This document shows, piece after piece, positions 47,301 to 62,300 of a DNA stretch of 64,000 nt. How positions within the stretch are numbered: the stretch's first letter is position 1; each line of letters opens with the position of its first letter. The stretch is from the NCBI GenBank assembly GCA_030248065.1, contig JASAMV010002558.1, positions 1-64,000 on the forward strand, in the 5' to 3' direction. The notes under the pieces were generated by a model. That model was given only the letters and a program-made list of their open reading frames with translations, was not told the DNA's origin and did no database searches. The position numbers and the translations under genes are program-made. The stretch comes from Rhynchonema sp. JSB1_4 (lineage: Eukaryota > Nematoda > Chromadorea > Monhysterida > Xyalidae).

Positions 47301-50300
47301 ACGGACTTTTGACTTGGACCCGCTACATTGTGACCGTGGCCGCTGGCACAGCGCAGGGATACGGACCCGAAAGTCAAGCAGTTGTGGTGCGCACTGGAGA
47401 GGCCGGTGGGTAGGCATGGCTCGCCTTGATGAATCAGGCTAATTTTGCATCCTTGCACTGCTCGGCAATTTTGTTTTCCCCACAGCTAGTGCACCTTTTT
47501 TGACTGTGTCTATGTGGGGCAATTAATGGCAATGAACACAAATCCCTGAAGCTTTTGTAGTTACTTTTGCACCTATTATTTAATGCAGTTTTGTAATGGT
47601 ATAGGGAGGCCAGAATGTGAATTTCTAGATCAACTTTCTTTCCAACCACGCTTTCCCATCAAACTGAACAAAATTTTTTTAATGGCCACCCTGTATCTGC
47701 AATGGCATGTGTGTGCACACGCATGGGCATGATGGCATGTTTGCACTGAGAGAGTGATGAACGAGAGCTTGAAGTGTTGTAAAACTATGGAAATCAACAG
47801 ATAAGAATTTGAATTGAAGTGGATAATGGGAGTATAAATGCAAAGTGAAGCTATAGCTTCTTCTACTTTTGCTGTGAACCTTTACTATCAAACTTAATAA
47901 CCACCAATGCCGCTAAGACCGAGTTTAACTTCTGAACTTCTTGACCTTTAGCAAATGGGGACAAGGAAGGCGGTGAGTAATCCCTAACAATTTGTTTATG
48001 ATTAATCAATTGGTTCAGTGTTATTAGAAGTAAAATAGGAATAGATTTGTTGGGTACATGTTTTTACGTTTGTTTGCCAGATTCTTTATTTTAATCTTTT
48101 AGTTAAATTTTTAGTTCCCAATTTTTTTATTTTTCACCTTTTTTGTCATAATTTTTGGTTGATATTTTTTATTTTGAATAATCCCCTTGGCTACGATGAA
48201 CTCGGCGTTGACACAGCTAGGAATAATACGCAGCTCAGAAAACTAAAAACAAAGTGTGAAAAATATTACGAAAACCCCGCGGAATTTTGACACATTTTCA
48301 AAATACGAATAATAAAAATATTTCTGCACGCCTGTGCGCGCATTGAGCAATAAAGTCGAGTGGCGCATCCTCGGACGCAGAAATAAAAATGTGTACAACA
48401 ATTGCACAACAAAAAAGTGCACAATTTTTCGAAAATAATGTGCGCTTGGTCAAACACTTGGTGAAGCCAGCAGTGGAGACGGCATTTCGGATTTGTTTGC
48501 ACTGCAATCTTGTGGTGGATGTGGATCATAGCATTCTGGCACTTCGTCACATTTTCAAAAAAAACAAACTTTTGAAATTTTTTGCAACAGTCTCGCAGTC
48601 TGTTTTGCTCACGTCAAAACCTTTTTAATGCCGTCTCATATGCAGGTTGCTTTGCCCACTGTCGCAATGGGTGATTCATTCGTAACAACTTTGTTCACTA
48701 ACCTCTTAACGACTTGCCAAAGGTGTCTCATCTCATTTGGAAACTTCAAACAAAGTTTCAAAATGCGCTGAAGCCGTTGAAGCCCGATAAGTTAAGCTCT
48801 GCCCAGTGGGTCGCCCGAACAATACATTGCCCATTAATGTGCTTAACTCAACAGTTGGCCCTAAAGCCTTTTATGTAACAACGTCAAGATGATTCATTCT
48901 CTCTTCTGTCTTCATCTAAACTTACTTCTTATGTGTTGTTACCCATTTATCAAGCGCGCGTTGAGTCCTGCTGTGTGCCCATTTTGCTGCCAAAAAGGTG
49001 TTGCTTGCTTGACTAAATAGTCGGAACTTTCCGTTTCTAACCCTTGTGGTGGCTATGTTGGTTGAAATTGGAAATCTTTAGATGATTCATTGGACAATCT
49101 GGTGAACCTCTTGCAAAAAAACAAGCCCAACTACCCACCGTTCGTTGCTTTCCACAATGAGTGTTGATCAGGGGGCACTAAACAGACATCTGCGGTGCCC
49201 CAATCCCCTCTCCGTGTGTGCGCAGGTAAAGAAGTGTGTGTGTGCTCCCCCTCCTCCGTTGAGCAGCACAGCACCACGAGAAATGTAGAAAGCGATCAAA
49301 CCCAGGGTCCAGTGCAGTTGTAGTGTGTTGTTGGCATGTGTGCGCACAAACGTTCAACCTTCGATGCACACACACATTGTACACACGTTTGGGGTTGATC
49401 TCGTCCCGTGTGCGTGTGTGTAACTGCGCCCCGCACCGCAACAAGCATTGATTTTCTATCGTCTACCTTTATATTTGTAGGTGCACATTGCACAAGGCAA
49501 CCACTGCACTGTCTCATATTTTATTCGAGTGTTGTTTGTTGTGTTCCATCGCAAAACGTTCCAAATCTGCCTGTGCCTGTGCTGTGCTGACGCTATATTT
49601 GCTTCGGAGATTATCCCACTTTTTCAAACCGAATCAAAGTCAAGGCAATCTGTTTTTATCAATCTCATTCCATCATTCTCACAAAAAAGTGAATATCTTT
49701 CCAACGGTTGATAAAAGGTCGTTATTCATACTATCTGCGTCTCTGCTCGCTCAACATATCACTCGGGTTCGGTCAGTTTCGCAAACACATAAATCATATC
49801 GTAAATCATTGGCCGCAAACGATCGGCACTTGACTATTTTGTGTTGATCGTTTAATCCCGTTTTATTTTTAATTTTTTATGCGTCGCAAAAGTCGTCACC
49901 AGCGCGCGATCCATTTTATTGCCCCGCGAATCAAAATACGCGAATCGATCGGTTCGAAAGAAAACAAGGTTAATCACCGAATCTGCGCTTTGGGCGCTCC
50001 GTGAGCTCTCCGTTTCTCGATACTCTTACTTTCAAATGATGTTAGTGTTGAAACTTTTAACTTGATTATGCATATTTGCAAAACTATATCTCATACAATT
50101 TGATACCAGGCACAAAGAAAGCTCGTGCCTTTTGCTGGTTTCAAATTTATCTACTGCCGCCTAAGTTTTGGGGGCCCAAGTTTCTAGCAAATGCCACACT
50201 GTTCGCTTTGGGTCACAGTGTTCCCACACAGACTGATCATCAGCTGATGTTTGAATTGACTGATCAATAACCATATTTATAGCTACAAACTGCTACCAAC

Positions 50301-53300
50301 AACACTGCGTTTCCGTGTTATCAGCGGTAAACTTGGAATACTTTCAAAAAGCCGTGTTTGGTTGAAAATGTTCCGTTTCCGACAGAGCATTTCAGTCATA
50401 ACATGCTCTTTTCGATATTTTGTGAATATCTACCTGGATAGATTGAAGCATTCAGCTTCTGAGCCGTTTATTTTTCAGCATGACTCCCCTCATACATACC
50501 GTATTTCGTCACTGAAATGTTGGTTCATAAGGCTCCCGCACGCCGATAAATTCTGTGAACCGTCCTTTCAAAAGATGCTCGCCTTATAGAACGTAACATT
50601 ATCTTTGCAAGGTCGAGATGAAATCACGCCTTCTCATATAGCATTCACTGGCGATTGTATCGTCTTCTGGTTACTATTTAAGTTCTGGGTTACTGTAAGA
50701 TAGGCATGACATTGGGAAGTCGAAGCTTCGAACACACGAGAGTATTCGGTTTTTCATTACTCGCACGTCGCACAAACGGGTGAAGCACAAACGTTTGGAA
50801 CATGCGCCTTGGTCTCTAGCCTGTTCGGTTCCTTCATGTGGTATTCTACGGGCATGGTGGTCCGCGCACAACAGCAAAACACTGTCACTATCCTTTCTGG
50901 TTTGGTTAGCACAATCTGGGACAAAATAAAACCAGCATACTTTCTGGACACAGCAACATGAATTGACAGACGTTAAAGGAATTGAAATCAGAAATTCATG
51001 AGCTAATCAAATTAGTATGGGGATACCTTGGACATTACTGTCCTGGCAAACACATCTGGAGTCCTTCGGTTGGGCAGGCAGCATGTGGGGGTTCGTTTCG
51101 ATCTTGGTACACCTTGGTTGTTGGGTTCAGGGGTGGAACCGTTTGTTCAAAGTTTGTCTTTTTATGGAATGAACACTTTCATAATGAAGCACCCTGCGGG
51201 TACCCAACACCACGTCAGTCTGTCTTCATGTAAGTACACCAACATGATGGGTCACATGTGGCGTAATTTTTTTGTTTCCAATCTCTGTGCTGCTCTGGAC
51301 ACATGCAGCAGCGATGTTTTATGTTTGTGCTTTCTGATGCGCTTGTTTGATTTTGGGATTTACGTGCGCGCATGTTTGCCCATGATTCCATCGCAATACG
51401 CGGTTGGACTACGCAGTTCGTTTGGTTTTATATCCGCATGTGTAGCGGCGTGTGGAGGAACTCAGGGAACTGCATCATGATACAGCGCAGTCGTCCGGAG
51501 CTTGATTGTTCTTAAAAACAGCATCGTTTCAACCACATTATCACTACATTTACCCAGGTGCAGACGACTAATTTTTTGTTCTTTCGTGACCCCGATATGC
51601 GTGGCAGGGAGTTTTGCCCATTTCAATCTGTTCTCACAGACGGGTAGGCCAGGCCTCGTCAGTGTAGGAACACCTTTGCGCAATGGATTTCTAAAAACAC
51701 CGCAGCATTTGAAAAAAGACTACAACTGATCTCTTCGAAATGGCTTTGAGAAGCAATAGACGGCCAATGCGTTGGGTCATACACCATGGCTTTCCTTCAA
51801 ATAGTATTCCTTGCACATCTGGCAAATTACTCGACTGAGTGGTCGAAAAGTGTAACTCTGTTTCGTCGCACGTCCATCTTGCCGAAAGTGTTTCTGCTTG
51901 TACCATATTCGGGTGTCTTTCGAGCTTCATGTAACAACCGTGTTAGCAGCCGAAGTGAAAGTGTCCATGCTGTCTCCAGAATTGTCAAGGAAAGTATGCC
52001 AATTGCACATTTGCACACGACAATTAACACTGTTTTGCGTGCCATTTATCATGGCAACTCAGGCTACGTCCCTACGTGTGCCAAATGTATACTGTATAAG
52101 TAGCCGATTGCCCGCCCCCCTAGTGACCATTTAGGACACATGCTAACGGCCAATGTCGAACAAATACATATGGGATGAAAATCATTCATGCAAAATTTTT
52201 TCAAATGCATGAAATTGTGGCTTGGTCCAACAATTCTGTCCTTGAATCAGGTGACGACTTGCCCTTCTTGTAATTCGGACCCCGGCGAACCTTTACGGAA
52301 AAGCGATTTTCTTTGTTAACACTGTTGCGCGGCACCGTGCAATGAGCATATGAGGTTTACCATTCCGAATTTATCAACTGGCCAGTACATACATATCTAG
52401 CTCGTATACTTTTTCGACGATCTTCAAGTGCAGTGTTCCAACAGGGTTCTTCAAGGACCCACTTGGGTGTCCATTTCCCTCTGTCATATAGTCCCCCATC
52501 AGCAACATAAACATTGACAAATTCTTACTTTACCACCCCTCTTTCGACCCCGCACTGGCTGCGGTTCACAAAATATGTATGTGCCGCTTTTTCCGCGGGA
52601 GTTTTATCGCACGGTCAAGTCGCGGGTGTCAGTGTTTTTTTAGTGTGTACGAATTTATGCCAAAAAACGTGTATGGCTGTTACGCGAGCGGACGCACTAC
52701 GTATGTACATAGCCGACAACGGCAAAGGAACGCAAAAACAACTGTCCCACATCTTTTTAGTCGCTTACGTTGTTGTCTTTTGAGCCAAGCGGCACTTTGT
52801 AAACAATGGTCATTTCTCAGCTCGCAAAGTAGTAAGTACCGAATCAAAGGCGTTGTTGGGTACAATCAGAGCGAGACCGGGCCACAGTACTCACTTCATA
52901 ACTGAGAAGCGTTTGACGCACTGACCACAAGGGCTCTAAACTCTTTTGGTTGGTTTTTCTGGCCAAATGGACGCGCCACACGCAATATAAACACCGACTG
53001 ATACATCAAGTTGCTGTTTTTAGCATTTCGAGGTGTGGCGTCAATTCTAGTTATCCAGTTTAGTTCTAAAGTAATTCCACGAATACACTATTCTGTGGAT
53101 AAGATGAAGCCCGGGGTTTGACATCAGCTTCATGCTCCGTTACTGCTGGGGTTTATAATCGGACCCATTCCAACTGAAAATCTCATTTCTGCGTGCACAA
53201 TGCTCCTTGGGCATGACTGGTTGGACATCGGAGTGATTTCATGGAATAACATTCCACATCCTTACCTAATCTGTGTTGAGATTCTGTGTGCGTGCAGCGA

Positions 53301-56300
53301 CGTTCCATTGCAATATGCGGTGGTCCATAATTACGCCGAGTAATTTTCGACAAAAAGCACTCAGCCAGCATAGAGCTTCTTGTATGCACATGCTGCTTGT
53401 TTGCACCGATTGGGCACCGCAGTTGGAGTTTCGTTTCACTTGTCATGCGCTAAACTCCGAATTGATCCTTATATTGATGTGAGTATGGGCTTTTGTAGTT
53501 TCTACGTGACATGTTGAGGTTTCTTCTGGATCAGTAGCTTTCGGTACTCCAGCTGCAAGCGCAGGCATCCAACCAGCCGGATATTATATGTTTTGTCAGT
53601 TGTTTGGACTGTTCTGCTTTCTTGGTTACTCGAAAGATTATTTATTAGACCAAGAGCGTCCGGTTAGGCCCTGTTGCACTTTGAAACAGCTTTTCGCCAT
53701 TGTGCCTTCGGTCTTTTCAAATTTTGCTTTCCATCCTTCCAAATTCCAAACTGGTTTTGCTGAAAAGTTTTGAACATGACTCACGAACAAAATTGCCCAC
53801 CACGCTGGAATGTTTAGTCATTTCACATCATTAAATTCTAAATTTTATTGCGGGTAAACATCACTTCCAATTGACTTCCGGAGTGCCGTAAGTAATTTTA
53901 CCAATTCACCATTCTATTGCACTTAGTATTTCCGCAACGTATAAAAATCAAATGGTTTGGTAATCATTTCAAAAGCAGCGACAACAGATTTTTGATAATA
54001 ATTGCGTGACACACACTGTAACAGTTGGTCTGCGTTCTGTGAGCTGAGCACACATGTTGCGTTCAATCAAATGCTCTTCTGCCTGGCTGACAGTGTGACC
54101 TAAAAGAACCTCACATCTGTGATGGATTTTCCGGTGTGTATATACAACTGAAAGGTACACTCCTCGGCTACCCTCTAACGCCATTTGCAACGATTGTTTT
54201 TTTACCCTGCGTTCTTATGATTTCGATGATAAATCATTTTGTGGCTTTTCGTTTGAGTTGAGGCCATTTCAAAATCGCTGTTGCCGCACAAGAACAGAAG
54301 AAATTATCAGATGCAGAAGATGTTTCAATGATTTCATTGTTATGAGAGCTGTAAATTGTCCATGTCTGCTGTTTCAAAAAGCAAAACTGAGTGTTTATTC
54401 CGCTGTCACGAAGCTTGCATAATCAAGTCCGTATGATACCAAAGATAATCATAGGCTGGTTCATAATGTGTGCATTTTTAATGATTTATAACGCGCCATT
54501 AGGTCCCGCTGTCCCTGGTGTAACCAGGGTTGGATTAAAAAAAAAGTAAAAATTTTTTTGTAAAAAAAAATTTTTTTTAAAAAAAAAAGTTCGCCACTTT
54601 TTTTATTTTAAAATTTTAAAAAGTAAGTCCACTTTTTTTATTATTTTTCCCCTTTTTTTCGTTATTTTCTCACTTTTTTAAGGTAAAAATGTATGTTTTC
54701 ATGCGTTTTATTGCTCATCATTCTCAAAAATCCCTGCGCGCTTATATTTCAGTTTAAAATGGCATTGTATGCTCATAGTTCCTACATCCCCAATCGCTGC
54801 ACGTATAATATAGGACACCCCATACCTATACTTCAGTTATTGACTATCTAAGCTTTCCACCCCCTTTCTCCCTTTTTTTTTTTTTTTCTTTTTTTCTTTT
54901 TTCACCACACTGTTGTTCTCTTTTTCTCTCTTCATTTTTCCCCCCAATTCCCAAACATTTTTTTCTTTTTTTTTATTTCCCCCATTTTCGGGCGCTTTTT
55001 ACCTGCTGCGCGGATACATATACATGTATCTTTAGTGTCCCTCAAAACATACCTAAAAACAAAAAAAAAAAAAAAAAAAAAAAGTAACATGATTTCAGAA
55101 ATTTCATTTTTCTAGACACCAATTTTTTGGGGGTCCGGAATAAAAAAAGTGATTTTTAAAAAAAAAATTTTAAAAAGTTTTTTTTTTTAAAAAAAAAAAA
55201 GTTCGATAATAAAAAAATTTTTTAATCCAACCCTGGGTGTAACTGAGGCGGACCCACCACCGCATCTAATGAAATATAATGCGGGGGAGTGGGGTGCTTC
55301 AATGTAGCATCAAGAGCTTACACTCATTTGGTGCTGTTTACACTTTGTTAATACTCTGCATATGTCACGCTGAGGCTACGTATCTTAGTCCCGTCATCTG
55401 GCTGTATTGAGAAGAGCAGAAATCAAAACGCCTAGTTTTCGTGCCACTTTCCATGCCACCATATATCTACGTAATTGGTGGTGTATTGCACCGGCATTCA
55501 GACCACATGACCCAATACCCCATGTAAGCGAACCATAGCTGTCCCACCAATCATATCGGTCTGATGTATGGGCTCATGATCAAAACCCGCTTCGGTTCTG
55601 CCTGGGGTTCAAGAGAAAGGTACCCATCCGTAATCATTGTACCGAATCTAGAACGGAAATTTCATTTCTGAACCTTTTATGCTCAGTTTCGCTACATCGC
55701 ATTGTTCGCGTATGTTTCCTCCCGTTAGCGTACATGTTAGAACGGCCCGTTTTAGGCTCGCATCTTTGGACCCTGTTTATACCAATGTACCGAGGCCAAG
55801 GCACAGTAATCCAAAGACTCCTTTTTACGTGCCATTTCACATGTCAAGGACACCTATAGTCTCACTACACGCCTAAATGATTACGCTGTGTGCGTGTGCA
55901 TTATAGCCCTCATTTCAATGTATCATGAATAATGGTGTTTAGCCGATGACGATCTATAGTTTAGCTTACATTTGACACTTTTCAGTATCGAATGTTTTGT
56001 CTACCGTTTGTTTATGATTTGATCAGACTGTTTTTTGTTTGATTAGGAGCACTGCCCAGCAAAAATTTAACTACAAATTTATTAGTAGATTTACCAGTGA
56101 AAACTACAGAATTTCTATTTTTCCGTCAGATCAGCATTCAATTTTTACGGTGCTTCCATAACGTGTGATAACAATTTTAAAAAATTCGATATCATGACTT
56201 AATTTTGGAAGTTCAAAACGAGCGTTGAACTGAAATTAGCGCCCAAACATGCGCCGGCGTAAACCCGACGAGTTGTTGTGCATTTGGCTTACGCTGTGCG

Positions 56301-59300
56301 CTGCAATTGATGTTTCACGAGCCGATAGGAATAAAGGTACAAAGCGCATAATTATTACACGAAGCGTCACATGGTTATAAGTTATTTAATTCGATGCTAT
56401 CGGAACCCTTTGGAATTCAGACAAGCTGTTTTTAATTTCCTTTTCTTTATTTTGTGTTCGCATGGTTTTGGTTTCCTGTTTTTTGTTTTAAGCTTTAACT
56501 TAATTTTTGTAGTGGTGTGCTTGCACGTGGACTGAGTAAAACGGGAAATAACCGTCATTAGTGCGTTTTTTAGTTGTTAACCATAAACACCAATGTAGTC
56601 ATGCACCTAGTCCTTTTCAAAGGAAGGATCACAAGAAAAACAAGACATTCATTTAATTATTAAAACTCCAATTTTAATTTTCACATTTCCAAATTTCAGT
56701 GCCGAGTGCGCCGCGTAACGTCGAAGTCACGGCCATCAACGCCACTGCAGTCGAGATATCGTGGGATGCGCCACTACATCCGAATGGAATCCTGGCCGGG
56801 TACTACATCTACACGGAACAGTTACGCCCGATGACTAATGAGCCAGTCGAAGGCACCTATCGGAGGGCGAAGACTGTCCGGACCGCGGAGGTATGATGAA
56901 CTTGGCTTGATACCATAAATTATGATTTTTGCCAAGGGTTTGCCAATCGACAAGATGTCTGCGCCTAAACGACTTGGCCTATACTAATGTCATCGACGTA
57001 AACCGTAGGGGCCCTGCGTCGACACAATGTAAAATTTAGTGAAATTTTATTAGTAGAAATTTTAGTAGTAATTTTATTTAGTAGAATCTATTGGCGTTAC
57101 ATTGGGTCGACGACATCAGTATTAGCCGAGGTTGGCTCATGGCCGTACGTAGTGAGTAGTTACAAGAAGCCGTGAACTACCGCAGTCGCAATCGCGAATA
57201 TAGATGCTGAGAGCTAAAGACTTTCAAAGCTGAGATATGTATTGTTCTGGTTCGAATTGATGTTGTGTTTACATGACAAAGCTCGCATCTAAATCTGTTG
57301 TACCTTGGCACATTCGCATAAGCATTGTTTGTTGGTGTGGGGTAGGATTGTTTGCACCGATTTAGGTCTCTCAAATTGATTAGTGGTGTGCACTGCACAC
57401 GGTGCGAACAGGTGGGGGGACCCTTGCCAAAATATATGTGAAACACCATACCGGCGGTTAAATCTGATGCTTGTTCATTAGAACTGTCACGCATAACAAT
57501 TCCAGACGCTGGGAGCCAGTTTTCATGACTACTGTTACACCTTGCGCTTCTTTCTCGAGGTATTGCTGATATCAAGTAACGAACACGAAGCGAGCAACGA
57601 ATATTACCAGTTGTATAATATACCGATGTAAGGTGTACCCCATGGTTGATTACACCAGCGGAACGCCAGCAATAACACTCATCACACACGCAAACAGGCT
57701 GTCGTCGTAACGAAATGAGCTTCAAGGCCACTTTATCTGAATTTTAAGAGTGCGTCGGCCGGTTTTGCTGGTTTGGTTGTTCTCTCAAAACCGCAACCAC
57801 CTTCACAGGGGGTGTGCCATTTTCGTTGCTGCCTGCTGAGCGAATGCCTTGGCAGATAATACCAGTTTTCATGCATAATTTTGCTCGAAACGCAATGTAA
57901 GGCAAGTCGCCCATGTTTGTGAGCATAAAATTTTGCGAATCAATTGGAATGGTGGGGGATCGATCTTTTACGACCGTTCGCCCAGTCGCATAAATTCCAA
58001 TGCATGTGAGATCGGTTTGAAAATTCCAGTGTATCGCTTTGTTGCGTAATTGTGACTTGCATCGCATGAAAAGAACCACTTTCAACGGCATCAAATTTGC
58101 ACCTACATATACATACCACAGCACAAGTGAATCAGGTGGGCGTCCAAAGTTAAGCATTTGATTTTCATGCAAGACGACTGCTGCGAAAGCCCGATGACGC
58201 AATCGCAATCGCAAACATCACTTTGGTTGTCGTGGTTTATCACCGTTGACAAATTAGTTTCGGGTAAATATTTTCATTTCCATCCGACGCAAATCCGCAA
58301 ACATCTTCGCAGCTTATTGCAAGCCGCGAGTGTTCATTCGTGCGTGAGGAAATTCATGCGGTCTTCGGAGAAAAAAACAGAGTGATAAAATCCAGCCAAA
58401 CACAGTGTGTAAATCTCATAAGATGTCGGCTAAAAATACACCTAAAACTATACCAGTATACAAAGCAGCACGCGGTGATAAAAATAAGCACATGAGAAGA
58501 GCGTATATACTCGGCCATGGTCACGGACCACAAGCCATGAAATTGACAAACCGACCATGTTTTGCCACATTGACAATATTCATATACATACATGTAGCTC
58601 AATATCTCGCTCAAATGTCACGAAAAATCATGCTGATTTTGAAGTGCGGTGAGCTAACTGAAACACACAAGATCGGATTCGGAGAGGTGGGTTAAAAAAA
58701 AGTGGCCTGGACAGTCGACAGCCCACAAACAAACCAGTTCATACGATCACAGATTTCAGTGCTTTGGCTTAGAATAATCACGACTCGAGTTATCTATATG
58801 ATAATCAGATTACGGGACCTGGAAACAACAACTTAGGGAAGGGGTTACTGTAGCGAATGCATGACTAACTTCACCCAGCGCCCACTGTCAAGGCCAGGGT
58901 GCTAAACAAACAGTGGTGCTAACGCGTTGAAGCATAACGGCAGCTACAAAAACGCCATATTAGATATACATGGAGGCACCTTTGCATGCATACGAGCCAG
59001 TAATGTTACTGTAGCTTGGGATGTCTATCATGCCAGTACCATGTGCCTACATAATATACAGTGGTTATAGTACCTAGTTGGTCATGTTTGCACAGTGCAT
59101 ACCGTGCGGAACAAAGACAGAGCATTTGTCACGCCTTTCAAAAAATTTTGGACAGGTTTCTTTTTGTCAACATTTTCGCGACAGAAAAATCTGAAAATAA
59201 ATTCATAGAAGCACAAAAAACTTTTTGACAGTTTTCATGCCAGATGAACTAATGCCCAACGAAAGATTTGCACCTTAATGTTGCAGTCAGTCAGATATGT

Positions 59301-62300
59301 TATGATAGAGGGACGGCAACCCAGTCCACATCACGCAAGGACTGAAATTATTAAAAGCGGCATCATATAACGGCTTTAGGCTCACACAACTGTATAGTTA
59401 ATGTCACACTCACTCCATATCAGGCCTTGTTATATGACTTCAGGTTTGTTCGGTACTGTGTCAATGAATTAAGGCGGCTGATCAGTTGTTCAAATTTAAC
59501 CTAACAATTACAAGGATCTGTCCCATAATGACAATGAGCACATAAAACTATGTATGCTCCACGCTTTTTGCGCGGCAAACATCGAATTGAAGTTTTTATC
59601 GCCACTTGGACATTACCTATGGTAGTGTGATCCAGTCATGGTGCCATTACCTACATATATCTAGGTAGCTTTGTTTTCAATGAAGGGTAGTTTCACTCAT
59701 CGTACCATCCAAGTGTGCTATAACAGGCACTGTATGCTGGGTGCCCATTTGGCATCGACCATGGTGTGAGGTATCCTGCCCGAGCCAAAGTGCACATGAG
59801 CTACGCTGCTTGTCACGTTGAATTTGCCACTTTTTACAATATTTTGGTTGGAAAACCATGTCCTAGTTGAAAAGTTCAATAAACCAACATTAAACGTTTT
59901 TCAGGTCCGTCGCACAACACTAACGGGTCTCAAACCAAATACCCCCTACTCAGTGCGCGTGAGTGCTTTCAATCGCGAGGGAGACGGGGCCTACAGCACG
60001 CCCAAAGTTATCGAAACTACCGGACTTCGTAAGTCGCCACAATTTATTATCTTTGTGTTTATCACTTTTGTTTCGTTAAGTAGCGGCAGAGCGTATAATC
60101 ACTTTTATCAAAAATCTTGGATAATTTGTCATTTCCACTTCTTTGGGCACATAGAGTCTCTGAGAGTATGCCGCCTTGTAGATCAATGTCCCTTGACCCC
60201 GAGTCACACATTTTTATGGTGCATTTACTGCGCTCGCTTAATAACGCTGCATTTTTTGTAGTCGCAAATTGCAGGGTGGAAATTATAAAAATACATATGT
60301 ACTGTACCAGTATTCTTGATTTCAACTTTCATCAAAGCGGCATTTAGGCTAATAGCACTGTCGTCAATTCAAGTGGTCAACTCTCATCGTCAACTCGAGC
60401 AATCACAAGCGAGATCGAGAAATTATACATGGCAGTTGACGAAAGGGTTGACGATCTCAGTTGACGACACTATTATAAGCCGCAACAAACTGCATGATTT
60501 CTATGCAAGGTTTATTTTCAAACCCTCATGTTCGTTTCTTCTTTTGTTTCCTGTCTACCTGAGTACCCACCTTGGGTTGGTGATCGGTTTTCAAGAGAAT
60601 ATAATCCGACCTTTCTATGATCCCCAAACGGTCATTCAGTTTGAACTCAGTCGCAAAACAAAGATGTCACGTCGCCTTTTGCGTTTTCTAATTCGCTGTA
60701 GAGCATGTGCACAAAACTCTTTCACGAAAATTTTTCACATTGTCGCACGAAATTTGCTAAAACAACGTTTTTGATTCCAAGCACTTTCGCACGCATAAAG
60801 TAGAACATTTCCCTTTCTGTTAAGCGGTACAAAAAGTGTCCAATTGCCAAGTCGGCATATGAGACAACTATAGCGGCAATAATTTGTGCTTTAGCGTCGG
60901 CACCTTTGCGCCCAAAGTACGGGTCGACAGAATTTAATCGAAAAAGTAAGTGACGAGCTAAGACCTTTCGTGTGTCATGTTGTAAGCCAGAACCATTTGT
61001 GTGCTTTTTGGCTGATAATCAAGCAACTGTATTGCCTGGCATATCCCTCAGCTTGAAGGACCCTTCGACTGCTTAATGTATACCTAAACCTGTTGCTTTG
61101 CTGCTTTCTGACAGAACAAGGAGGTGTTTACTCCGGCCAACCAGACGAGAGGTCACCACTAGGGTATCATGCCGCGTTTCGCGCCTTTTCCTCGTTAGTT
61201 TTATCATTGGGCAGTTGTATAGCAGCAGCACTTGCAACTCTAAAAGTTTTTGATGGCTGCTGTGTTTCTTGCAGTTGGCAGGCAAGTCTTGTTTCGGATC
61301 AAATTTGAAATTAATGAACACCGCAAAAACCGTTCTTAACAAGATAAAGGACTTTTGTGTGGCGATTGCTGTGCGAAAAGTCACGCCGCATCAGCAGCTA
61401 TTGTTATTAGCTGCACTGAACAAGCGTGACATTTCGTGCATTTTTTGCAAAATTCGGCTTTTCCACGCGTCCAGAAGAACAATGACCCATTCTATTTATC
61501 TCCACAAAGTTAGCGAGTGGCGCTCAATGTTGTGTTGTGTCAGAGTGATTATGGGTTGCATTGAGCTGAGTCCTTCTTCAGCCCCATCGCAACCACGTGG
61601 TGTAGCTGCAGAGGCCCTTGACCCCACGTCGTCAAGGGAGTCGTACACGATCAGAGTCAGTTGGCTGCCACCGCAGGAGGTTAGCTGATTTGCATTCAGT
61701 TTATTTGGTACTTTCAATATTTTTTTGCTTTTGAAGAAAACTGCCGTCGGTTCGGGTTTGCTACAATCTCAGTGGAATATCACAGAGCTTTGAAGACCCT
61801 GAGAAACGTGATCGAAGCATACGATCAGTGATGTTTCACAAATTGTAATCACAAACGCCAGACCGCAAGTCACAACTGACGGCAAAGTCACTTTTGCTAA
61901 CACTACAAGATCCTCTTTATGTTGTTGCAGACCTACGGCCAGCCAGTGACACACTATCGTGTCCAGTACCGGGCAGATCACGAGCATCAGCTGTCGACGA
62001 AAGAAATCGTCGCCGGAACTGAAGTGACCATTCCGGATTTTCGTGAGTTTTCGCGTTTGTGTTTGATGTTCAGTTGAAGAAAGTCAGTTTGGAGCTGAAT
62101 GCAGTCAGCCGTTTGATTGTGATAGGATTGGGTCACGGCATGTTCGGTCGTCAAAACCAGTGCCACCTTGCAGTGATAAAACGTCACTGAGAGATTATTG
62201 TGATCCATTGTCGATCATTGCACCGTTTTCACAGAGAGTCGCTATGTACATGTAGATGGTGGGTCTGCAACTGTGTGTTTTTTAGCAGAAATTGTGAAAA

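Larger units (their letters stand above)
47973..56248. other. Large LAR intron with transposon and internal promoter region
   Basis: This 8.7-kb intron (to 56699) separates FN3-4 from FN3-5. Apart from the hAT-like MITE at 54525-55235 I see no gene; the longest frame (51028-51480, 150 codons, plus) has no recognisable domain. A CA/TG-rich tract lies near 49200-49420. The last kilobase must carry the promoter for the internal first exon, but no TATA box stands out. Confidence 0.6.
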
